A DNA stretch of 9,741 bases from Gemmatimonadota bacterium (GTDB lineage Bacteria > Gemmatimonadota > Gemmatimonadetes > Longimicrobiales > Longimicrobiaceae): contig JAHWJV010000098.1 in assembly GCA_019348265.1 (NCBI GenBank), positions 1 through 9,741 on the forward strand, given 5' to 3'. The notes beneath the pieces are model-generated. The model saw nothing but the letters and a program-made list of their open reading frames with translations. It ran no database searches and had not been told where the DNA came from. The first letter of the stretch is position 1, and every line of letters starts with the position of its first letter. Positions 1 to 5,887 of the stretch are shown here, piece by piece. Made by a program: the position numbers and the translations under genes.

Positions 1-188
1 TGTACGCAAGCTCTTCCGTCCAGCTGGCCGGTTGGCTCGCCGAGTTGCGTGTCCCTCCGCCTCCCGTACGCACCCTACGCATCCAAGAAATTGTCCCAGA
101 CATACTGGTGGAGGGTCCCGTTCCCGGTCTCGCGGAGCAGGTACGTGACCTTCATCGCAGCTTCTACCTGAAACACGGGCAGGAATAG
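1..188 (+). CDS. Possible 3' end of an unidentified gene, cut by the left edge
   Basis: The frame that starts at base 3 is open from the window edge to a TAG at 186-188, giving about 61 residues that end in SFYLKHGQE. I recognise no family. Its residues look protein-like (helix-forming, few low-complexity runs), but third-position GC is only moderate for this window, while the first position is richer, which is not the pattern of the clear genes here. The exactly antiparallel minus frame has the more typical codon-position pattern, so this frame may be a shadow. If real, the gene begins outside the window and points toward the aldo/keto reductase. Confidence 0.25.
   Translation, partial: YASSSVQLAGWLAELRVPPPPVRTLRIQEIVPDILVEGPVPGLAEQVRDLHRSFYLKHGQE
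75..155 (-). CDS. Possible short ORF or gene remnant, 26 aa
   Basis: A minus-strand ATG at 155 opens a 26-residue frame, beginning MKVTYLLRETGNG and ending NFLDA, closed by TAG at 75-77. Nearly all its codons end in G or C, as in the confident genes nearby. The frame is open upstream to a TGA at 216-218, so it could also be the tail of a decayed gene rather than an independent small protein. There is no convincing Shine-Dalgarno sequence before the ATG, only a weak AGGTAG-like stretch. It overlaps the edge-truncated plus frame codon-for-codon, so at most one of the two is likely real. I do not recognise the sequence. Confidence 0.2.
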   Translation of the reverse strand: MKVTYLLRETGNGTLHQYVWDNFLDA

Positions 189-284
189 AGCGATTCGGGG
201 AGCGGGTATCCACGCTCACCGTAGGGCGATACGCTCACCAGGGGGTCCGCTCGTGGCGGTAGGTTTACGCCAACCGGACAGTAC

Positions 285-351
285 TGATGATGAATGATGA
301 ATTGGGGTGAGTTCAATCCATCATTCATCATAATTCATCATTCATAATTTT
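285..351. repeat. AT-rich direct/inverted microrepeat forming a strong hairpin
   Basis: This stretch is built from variants of TGATGAATGATGAATT and its complement, in sharp contrast to the GC-rich surroundings. Bases 287-304 pair with 314-331 over 18 positions with one mismatch (300 against 318) and a loop of about 9 bases (305-313). A further inverted copy, 333-346, is the perfect 14-base complement of 290-303, so alternative foldings are possible. The repeat covers the stop codon and last codons of the aldo/keto reductase on the minus strand. It resembles the dispersed palindromic microrepeats (REP-like) of many bacterial genomes; whether other copies exist cannot be seen here. It could also act as a weak terminator for the reductase, although no clean U-tract follows the stem. 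Confidence 0.7.
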
Positions 352-1155
352 CCCTGCCAGGCGGCTCACGTATTCGCGGGTGTCGGCATCGAACCACGGC
401 GCGCCGCCAGCGGCGGCGTTCTCCTCGGCGCGTGCGGGCTTGCTGGTAGCGGGGATGACGCAGTGGGCGCGCGGGTCGCTCAGGACCCATTTAAGGAGCG
501 CCTGAGCCCACGTGTGGACGCGGAAGCGGGCGAGCGGCTGGAGCTGCGCGGCCGAGGGGGGGCGGCGGACGAGCTCGCCGGCTCCGAGCGGTCGCATGAC
601 GAGGACGCCGATGCCGAGTTCGTCGGCGAGTGGGAGGACCTGGCGTTCGACGAGGCGGTCCGCGGCGTTGTACGGGACCTGGATCATCTGGATGCGGCCG
701 GAGCTCATCAGCTCCATCAGCTCCCCGAAGGCTGAATGCTGATAGTGCGTGGCTCCTATAATTCCGACCTTGCCGGCGGCGCGCAGCTCTTCCAGAATCG
801 GCAGGTGCGTGCGCCAGGCGACCAGGTTGTGGATCTGGTAGATGTCGACGGATCCGCCGTACCATCCGAGCGCCCGCTCGATCTGAGCGCGTCCCTCACT
901 GGCCGAGCGCGTCCAGACCTTGTCGGCGACGAGCACGCCGTCGCGCCGGCCTTCCAGCGCGTTTCCGAGGACGCGCTCCGACTCGCCGTACATGGGTGAG
1001 GTGTCGAATAACGTCGTTCCAGCGGCGATTGCGGCATCGACGATCGCGCGCCGCTCCGCCTCCTCAGGCTCGCCGCTCACGTCGAACGTCTGCCAGGTTC
1101 CCATGCCGACCGCGGGCACTTCCATCCCCGTTCGGCCGAATGCTCTGTGCTCCAT
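328..1155 (-). CDS. Aldo/keto reductase family oxidoreductase
   Basis: Predicted cytoplasmic NAD(P)H-dependent carbonyl reductase, 274 residues with the chosen start. The N-terminus (FGRTGMEVPAVGMGTW) is the usual first strand of the TIM barrel. The catalytic tetrad of the family is complete: D50 and Y55 in TLFDTSPMYG, K78 in VADKVW, and H108 in IYQIHNL. The C-terminal IPATSKPARAEEN matches the cofactor-phosphate loop. At 274 residues it is somewhat short for this superfamily, but no motif is missing. The ATG at 1155 is preferred because AGGAG (1161-1165) lies 5 bases before it and the reductase fold begins there; the frame stays open to 1227, but that extension looks non-homologous. The last residues (IMNDEL) and stop are encoded by the AT-rich microrepeat. 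It diverges from the GntR-type gene, a plausible regulator. The substrate cannot be read from sequence. Confidence 0.93.
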   Translation of the reverse strand: MEHRAFGRTGMEVPAVGMGTWQTFDVSGEPEEAERRAIVDAAIAAGTTLFDTSPMYGESERVLGNALEGRRDGVLVADKVWTRSASEGRAQIERALGWYGGSVDIYQIHNLVAWRTHLPILEELRAAGKVGIIGATHYQHSAFGELMELMSSGRIQMIQVPYNAADRLVERQVLPLADELGIGVLVMRPLGAGELVRRPPSAAQLQPLARFRVHTWAQALLKWVLSDPRAHCVIPATSKPARAEENAAAGGAPWFDADTREYVSRLAGKIMNDEL

Positions 1156-1220
1156 CCTCGCTCCTGAAGCCGGTGTGGTAAGTCGCGCCCGATCGAGCGC
1201 TGGCGCCGCGTGGGGTGGAG

Positions 1221-1251
1221 ATGACATTGTGTTCAGTTAGAGAGATATCAT
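1221..1251 (+). promoter_or_regulatory. Candidate promoter for the GntR-type gene
   Basis: In the divergent gap between the reductase and the regulator there is ATGACA (1221-1226, five of six matches to the -35 consensus) and TATCAT (1246-1251, five of six to the -10). The 19-base spacer is longer than the optimum of 17. The region is locally AT-rich. The same hexamer area reads TATGAT on the minus strand, but no fitting -35 lies upstream for the reductase. This is a consensus match only, so confidence is low. Confidence 0.25.
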
Positions 1252-1336
1252 ACTTGATCCTGCGCTGGCGAGAGCCATGCCGTTGTCCAGCACCTTGGAG
1301 CATCCCTGTGGCGCATGACCCGATGAACGCGGCCCA

Positions 1337-2284
1337 GTGAAGAAATTCCCAGCGTACGGCCGCTCCGCCCCGGGGCGGAGCAAGAGCGCCGACTTCGAAG
1401 AGCAGCTCCGGGCGGACATCGTCGGTCGGCTGCACACGGGGCTGCTGCGCCCGGGGGATCGGCTGCCGAGCATCCGCGACATCTCGGATCGCAGCGGTGT
1501 CGATCACCGCGTGGTAGCGCGCGCGTACCGAGCCCTGGAGGCGGAGGGGATGATCATCATTCGCCACCAGGCGGGCGTGTTCGTGGCGGCGGTGAAGGCG
1601 AGGGAGGGGACCGAGGACGAGAGGACCGCGTGGGCGGCCGAGGTGCTGCTCCAATCGTGGGAGCGGGGGCTCACCCGGTCGTCGTTTTTCGGGATGCTGG
1701 GCGGGAGCGTGACATCGGGACTGCGCTGCGGCTGCCTGGAGTCCAACGAGGATCACATGGTGGCGCTCTGCGCCGAGATCGAGCTCGGGTTCTCCGTCGA
1801 AGCGGTGCCTCTCAGGGTCGACCCGTCGCCGGGGCCGGTGACATCGCCGCCAGCGGGCCTGGACGAGGTCGATATCGTGGCAACGTCGGTCTTCCACGCG
1901 CAGCAGGCGCGCGCTGCGGTCGGCGAGGCGGAGCTTCCGGTGGTGGTGTTGAGCGTGGGGAAGGACTTCACCGCGGAGATTCGCCGCAGGGCGCAGCAGG
2001 GTCCGCTGACCACGGTGATCGCCGATCCGCGGTACGCCGAGCGCGCGCGGGCATACCTGAACCCAACGCTTCGCAACGCGGTGAGCTTCGTGACGATTGA
2101 TGAGGTAGAGCGGGTGGGCGTCGACCTGAACAGCGAGCAGGTGATCGCGACGCGGGCGGCGCGCAGGAGCCTGGGCCTGGAGGACTACCATCTGATCCGG
2201 ACTCCCGCGTCTCTACTCTGCCGCGAGTCGGCGGCGGACCTCTGCGGCGCGATCGCCAGGGTGGCGTCGCGGCGCTCGGCCTGA
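1337..2284 (+). CDS. GntR-family transcriptional regulator with uncharacterised C-terminal domain
   Basis: A DNA-binding repressor or activator of 315 residues. Residues about 20-85 are a GntR winged helix: FEEQLRADIVGRL, then LRPGDRLPSIRDISDRSGV (recognition-helix region), VARAYRALEAEGMI and the wing RHQAGVFV. Residues about 125-285 look like an alternating strand/helix ligand-binding or sensor fold (LRCGCLESN, VDIVATSVFHA, LPVVVLSVGKD, TVIADPRYAERA, VSFVTIDEVERV). It is not the FCD, UTRA or aminotransferase domain usually fused to GntR helices; a periplasmic-binding-protein-like fold is my inference. The start is the GTG at 1337, because the frame is closed by TGA at 1316-1318 and no other start codon lies between; there is no clear ribosome binding site, so translation may be leaderless. 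It diverges from the aldo/keto reductase and converges with the HD-GYP gene (46-base gap). Confidence 0.88.
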   Translation: MKKFPAYGRSAPGRSKSADFEEQLRADIVGRLHTGLLRPGDRLPSIRDISDRSGVDHRVVARAYRALEAEGMIIIRHQAGVFVAAVKAREGTEDERTAWAAEVLLQSWERGLTRSSFFGMLGGSVTSGLRCGCLESNEDHMVALCAEIELGFSVEAVPLRVDPSPGPVTSPPAGLDEVDIVATSVFHAQQARAAVGEAELPVVVLSVGKDFTAEIRRRAQQGPLTTVIADPRYAERARAYLNPTLRNAVSFVTIDEVERVGVDLNSEQVIATRAARRSLGLEDYHLIRTPASLLCRESAADLCGAIARVASRRSA

Positions 2285-2330
2285 TCGCGTGCCGGGCTAC
2301 GCTGCCGCGGTGCCGGCGCCGCCGGAACGG

Positions 2331-3866
2331 CTACTCGAGGATCAGCTGCTCGAAAACGGGGAAGAGCTCGGGGTCGAATAGCTTTCCCGAATCGGCGCGC
2401 ATCACCTGCAGCGCTTCCGCCTGCGTGAGCGCGCGGCGGTAGCTGCGCGTGGTGGTGAGCGCGTCGTAAACGTCGGCGATGCAGAGGATCCGGGCGGTCC
2501 ACGGGATCTCCTCACCCGATAGTCCGTCCGGGTAGCCGGTTCCGTCCCACCGCTCGTGGTGGCTGCGCACGACCGGCCGCATGTCCCAGGGGAAGTCGAT
2601 CTCCGCGACGAGGGCGTCGCCCTCGATCGTATGACGCTTCATCTGATCCCATTCTTCCGGCGAGAGGGCGCCCCGCTTGTTGAGCAGATCCGGCGACAGG
2701 GAGCCCTTCCCGACGTCGTGCAGGTATCCACCCATCCGGAACCAGGTCAGATCGCGCCCCGTCATTCCGACTGCTGCGGCGAGCATGCACGCGTACTCGC
2801 CGACCCGCTCGCAGTGCCCGTGCGTGTAGTTGTCCTTGGACTCGATGGACTCGCCCCAGGCGCGGACGACGTGGAGGTACGACTCCTCCAGCTCGTCCAG
2901 GTTCTGGTCGAGCTCGAGGAGGTCCCGGCGTGCGGAGAGACCGTCGAAGATCCGGTAGGCCTCGTTCAGGCGGCGGAGCGCTTCCGCGTTGCGCCGCTCG
3001 GCGAGGTACACCCGCGCCCACTCACGAAGCGCCTGCGCCTGCAGTAGCGGGTCCTCGCACGCGCAGGCGAGCCTGGTCGCTTCGACGAAGTGGCGGTGCG
3101 CGCCATCCAGATCGCCCGTCTCCCGGGAGATCACGCCGGACACCTTGTGTGCCTCGGCACAGCCGTGAACCGAGCCCAGCCGCCGGTGCAGCTCGAACGC
3201 GCGCTCGCAGGCTTCGCGTGCAGCCGTCAGCGCGCCACGCTTGATGTGCAGCTCGGCACGGTTCATCTCGATCGAGCCGACCATCACCCGGTGATCCGCG
3301 AGCAGGGCGGCCTCGGTAGCACGCTCGAACATCCGCTCCGCCTCGTCCCACTCGCCCGCGTCGACAAACGCCATCGCCATGTTGTTCAGCACGCGCGAGG
3401 CCTGGTCATGGTCGCCGCGCTTTTCGTGGTAGCTGAGCACGGTACGGAACCGGGACATCGCCAGCCGGAGGTCCCCTCGAATGAGCGCTAAGGTGCCGAG
3501 GTTCTGCTCGGCCAGAGCGGCCAAGTGCCCGTCTCCGACGCGGGCGGCCAGCTGTCTGGCGGCCCCGTAGCGGTCGGCCGCGGCATCGAGGTCGCCGCGG
3601 ATCTGGTCGATGGTCGCCCAGCTTACCAGCGCCCTACCGGCCGGGGAGTCCAATCCGTTGAGGGTGGCAATCAGGTGGCTCGCCTCGAAGAGCTCGAGCG
3701 CCACGGCGAGGTCGCGCCGGTCGCGGTGCACCATGCCGATGCGGCGCAGGATCTCGGCGACGTCAGCAGCCTCGAGCGTCCGCGGCGGCTGATGCAGCGC
3801 CTGCTCGTAGAAGCCGATCGAAGCCTCCCACTCGCCGGCGGCGAGCGCGTCCGCGCCCGATCGCAT
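2331..3866 (-). CDS. TPR-repeat HD-GYP domain protein (probable cyclic-di-GMP phosphodiesterase)
   Basis: A soluble two-part signalling protein of 511 residues with the ATG start at 3866. About the first 325 residues are tandem TPR-like helix pairs (for example GEWEASIGFYEQAL, GEWDEAERMFERA, GDLDGAHRHFVEA), a protein-interaction scaffold. The C-terminal 160 or so form an HD-GYP domain: THGHCERVGEYA, the metal-binding HD in GGYLHDVGKG, then HHERWDGTGYP and IADVYDALTT. The full HHExxDGxGYP signature is intact, so hydrolysis of cyclic di-GMP is expected. There is no membrane segment or receiver domain, so the TPR part is the likely input. The start is uncertain: GTG at 3893 (preceded by AGGTGGG) and GTG at 3914 are in frame; I chose the ATG because the first TPR helix begins right after it. 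It lies downstream of xseB on the same strand after about 240 bases, so it is probably a separate unit. Confidence 0.93.
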   Translation of the reverse strand: MRSGADALAAGEWEASIGFYEQALHQPPRTLEAADVAEILRRIGMVHRDRRDLAVALELFEASHLIATLNGLDSPAGRALVSWATIDQIRGDLDAAADRYGAARQLAARVGDGHLAALAEQNLGTLALIRGDLRLAMSRFRTVLSYHEKRGDHDQASRVLNNMAMAFVDAGEWDEAERMFERATEAALLADHRVMVGSIEMNRAELHIKRGALTAAREACERAFELHRRLGSVHGCAEAHKVSGVISRETGDLDGAHRHFVEATRLACACEDPLLQAQALREWARVYLAERRNAEALRRLNEAYRIFDGLSARRDLLELDQNLDELEESYLHVVRAWGESIESKDNYTHGHCERVGEYACMLAAAVGMTGRDLTWFRMGGYLHDVGKGSLSPDLLNKRGALSPEEWDQMKRHTIEGDALVAEIDFPWDMRPVVRSHHERWDGTGYPDGLSGEEIPWTARILCIADVYDALTTTRSYRRALTQAEALQVMRADSGKLFDPELFPVFEQLILE

Positions 3867-4001
3867 CAGGACGGCTACCCCGACCGCCGTCACCGGCCCA
3901 CCTGCTCCGCACACGTAACCGGCCGGCCTTCGGGCATATACGGACGAGATTGCAGGGACGGGGAGTACTGCAGAGGTGCGGCTGCGCGAGACTCTTTACG
4001 C

Positions 4002-4014
4002 ATACTCGCAGTAT
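4002..4014. promoter_or_regulatory. Small palindrome upstream of the HD-GYP gene
   Basis: ATACT-CGC-AGTAT is a perfect 5-base inverted repeat with a 3-base centre, in a local AT-richer patch within the gap between xseB and the HD-GYP gene. Its location, about 140 bases before the HD-GYP start, suits an operator or promoter element. Its short arms could arise by chance, and no factor is implied. Confidence 0.2.
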
Positions 4015-4049
4015 CGGCGCCGCCCGCGCGGGGCTTGAGAAGAGATCAG

Positions 4050-4102
4050 CCCGGCGCAGGGGGCTGCCGGGCCGCCCCGGACAAAGTGCCGTCCGCGCCG
4101 GG
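4050..4102 (-). terminator. Possible GC-rich stem-loop after xseB
   Basis: CCCGGCGC (4050-4057) and GCGCCGGG (4095-4102) are perfect 8-base inverted arms starting 3 bases past the xseB stop. The 37-base interior is itself GC-rich and can fold further. No T-tract follows in the direction of xseB transcription, so this is not a canonical intrinsic terminator. It may pause or stabilise the 3' end. Confidence 0.25.
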
Positions 4103-4105
4103 TTA

Positions 4106-4351
4106 CTACTGCCGGGCGGCAGGGTCGTTGTCGGCTTCGGACATGAGGATCTCGATCTCCGCCTGGCTCTCGTCGAGGATCTTCCGGGCGCTGCCGAGAT
4201 GCTGACACGCCTCGCGGTAAAGCGCCAGCTGCTCCTCCAGGTCGGCGTCGTCGCGGTCCAGCTCGCGGAGGATCTCGTCGAGCCGGTTGAATACGGTACC
4301 GAGGCGCGGGCGCTCGGCGTCTCCGTCCGGCCTCGGCTCGGTTCTAGCCAT
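4106..4351 (-). CDS. xseB: Exodeoxyribonuclease VII small subunit
   Basis: The 81-residue small subunit of exonuclease VII, which joins XseA to cut single-stranded DNA into short oligonucleotides in repair and recombination. The core FNRLDEILRELDRDDADLEEQ, then LALYREACQHLGSARKILDE, is the family's antiparallel helical pair, and the length is normal. The ATG at 4351 overlaps the xseA stop by 8 bases, the usual sign of translational coupling. An in-frame ATG at 4375 would add 8 residues (MAREPKLP) and deepen the overlap to 32 bases; neither has a strong Shine-Dalgarno sequence. The N-terminal 15 or so residues are Pro/Arg/Asp-rich and probably disordered, and the acidic C-terminal tail is also typical. 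Confidence 0.92.
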   Translation of the reverse strand: MARTEPRPDGDAERPRLGTVFNRLDEILRELDRDDADLEEQLALYREACQHLGSARKILDESQAEIEILMSEADNDPAARQ

Positions 4352-5765
4352 CGGCAGCTTCGGTTCCCGAGCCATGTTCGGGTCCCGCCGAAACGGCGCG
4401 CAGCGCGCCGTGCTGGAACTGGAGGCGGAGCGGGGTACCGGTCGGGGCGTCGTCCGGCTCGCGGACCACGCGGCCCGTCTCCTCGTGCGTGACCACGGTG
4501 TAGCCGCGCGCGAGAACTCGCAGCGGGCTCCGTGACTCCGTCTCGGCGGCCCGCCTGCGCAGCTCCTGCTCAAGACGGGCGACCCGCAGCTCCATCGCGC
4601 GGTGGACCTCCTTCTCCCGCGCGAGGAGCCCGGCGGTTGCGCGCTCCTGACCCGCGGAGACCGAGCGGTAGAGGGCTGCCGTGAGCACCTCCAAACGCTC
4701 CTGGCCGCGCCGGTGCCGCTCGCGCGGCGCCCGCGCGTGTACCGTCTTTTCCAGCGCCGCCAGCCGCTCCGCGAGCGACCGATGACGCCTCACCACGCGT
4801 CGCTCGAGCTGCTCGGCACGGCTCGTGAGATCCCCGCTCGCGCCGCTCACCGCGCGCTCCAGCTTCACTCGCAGCGCGGCCGGGAAGCCGCCCAGCCGGT
4901 TGAGGAGCTCGCGTCCATCAGGCGTGGCGTGCTCCGCCCCGGCCGTCGGCGTGGCCGCCCGGTAATCCGCGACGAAGTCGGCGACCGTGTAGTCGGTCTC
5001 GTGCCCGACCGCCGAGATCGTCGGCACGGGGCACGCGGCAATCGCGCGGGCGACCGCCTCCGTGTTGAAGGCCCAGAGCGACTCGCGGCTCCCGCCGCCG
5101 CGGGCCAGGATCACGACGTCGACCGGAGTCTGACCGGGGCCGCTACCGAAGCGCCGGATTGCGCGCACGATGTCGGGCGCCGACTCGGCACCTTCCACCG
5201 AGCAGCCGCTCACCGCGACCTGGATCCACCAGGCGCGGCGCCGCATCGTCCGCCACATATCCTGCAGCGCCGCGCCCTGGGCGCTCGTGACCAGGCCAAC
5301 CCGCTCGGGGAACCCGGGCAAGGCGCGCTTCCGGGACTCGTCCAGCAGCCCCTCGGTCCGCAGCTGGGTGATCAGCCGCTCGCGAGCCAGGTGCCAGAGC
5401 CCGTCGCCGCCCGTGGTCTCCAGCCGCTCCACCTCCAGCCGGAACTGCCCGCGGTGTACGTACAGCCCGATCTTCCCGCAGACGTCCGCCTCCATCCCGT
5501 CCGCCGGCAGCGCGGGCAGCGCATTGGCGTCGTCGTTCCAGAGTACGCAGCTCAGCTCCGCCTTCTCGTCCTTGAGGCAGAAGAAGCAGTGGCCGGCGCG
5601 GCTGCGCTTCCAGTTCGAGACCTCGCCGCGAACCCAGATGGCGTGCGGCGCCCGCTCGCGCAGCACCTCGTCCGCGCGCGCGACCACCGCCGACACCGTG
5701 AAGAACTTCCTCTTCTCCGGTTCGACGGTTCTGGCGATCGGCCAAGTCGTGCTTGCAGAGCGCAT
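4344..5765 (-). CDS. xseA: Exodeoxyribonuclease VII large subunit
   Basis: Catalytic subunit of exonuclease VII, 473 residues. Residues about 20-120 form the OB-fold single-strand DNA-binding domain (FTVSAVVARADEVL, IWVRGEVSNWKRS, GHCFFCLKDEKAELSCVLW). The nuclease core follows: RVGLVTSAQGAALQDM (155-170), ILARGGGSRESLWAFN (219-234) and SAVGHETDYTVADFVADYRA (251-270), then ATPTAGAE. D169 and D258 sit in the blocks where family members carry essential acidic residues. Residues about 295-410 are a long Arg/Glu-rich coiled coil that binds XseB copies, and the C-terminus has LARGYTVV. The ATG at 5765 is chosen because the OB-fold begins about 20 residues later; the same frame is open to 6320, but that stretch lies inside the upstream actin-like gene and is Arg-rich shadow. 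It is coupled to xseB and 122 bases downstream of the actin-like gene. Confidence 0.96.
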   Translation of the reverse strand: MRSASTTWPIARTVEPEKRKFFTVSAVVARADEVLRERAPHAIWVRGEVSNWKRSRAGHCFFCLKDEKAELSCVLWNDDANALPALPADGMEADVCGKIGLYVHRGQFRLEVERLETTGGDGLWHLARERLITQLRTEGLLDESRKRALPGFPERVGLVTSAQGAALQDMWRTMRRRAWWIQVAVSGCSVEGAESAPDIVRAIRRFGSGPGQTPVDVVILARGGGSRESLWAFNTEAVARAIAACPVPTISAVGHETDYTVADFVADYRAATPTAGAEHATPDGRELLNRLGGFPAALRVKLERAVSGASGDLTSRAEQLERRVVRRHRSLAERLAALEKTVHARAPRERHRRGQERLEVLTAALYRSVSAGQERATAGLLAREKEVHRAMELRVARLEQELRRRAAETESRSPLRVLARGYTVVTHEETGRVVREPDDAPTGTPLRLQFQHGALRAVSAGPEHGSGTEAADG

Positions 5766-5799
5766 TAAGTCGCGTCGAGAAGGGGAATTGGTGACGTAG

Positions 5800-5828
5800 A
5801 CGCTAACCAAGGTCCACGGATGTGACAA
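5800..5828 (-). promoter_or_regulatory. Candidate sigma-70-type promoter for xseAB
   Basis: On the minus strand TTGTCA (complement of 5823-5828, five of six consensus matches) is followed after exactly 17 bases by TAGCGT (complement of 5800-5805, three of six). A start of transcription near 5793 would leave about 30 bases before the xseA ATG. The position suggests that xseAB can be transcribed independently of the upstream actin-like gene. Evidence is consensus matching and spacing only. Confidence 0.35.
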
Positions 5829-5887
5829 GGGCGCGAAGCGTCGCCGACTCCGCGCGCCTGCCGCGATCCATCGGGAGGAGGGGCGAT

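Noticed and set aside
212..239. Direct repeat ACGCTCACC at 212-220 and 231-239 (period 19)
   Set aside because: Only two 9-base copies, no adjacent promoter or gene start, and not palindromic. Could be chance.
1064..2191. A 375-residue open frame on the minus strand opposite the GntR gene
   Set aside because: Arg/His/Pro-rich translation without family motifs. It is antisense to a clear GntR winged helix and runs into the reductase gene, so it is a shadow frame of GC-rich DNA.
2285..2330. GC-rich hairpin potential between the convergent gntR-type and HD-GYP genes
   Set aside because: GGCGCC-type self-complementarity is expected in such DNA; there is no stable stem with a loop and no T-tract, so it is not called a terminator.
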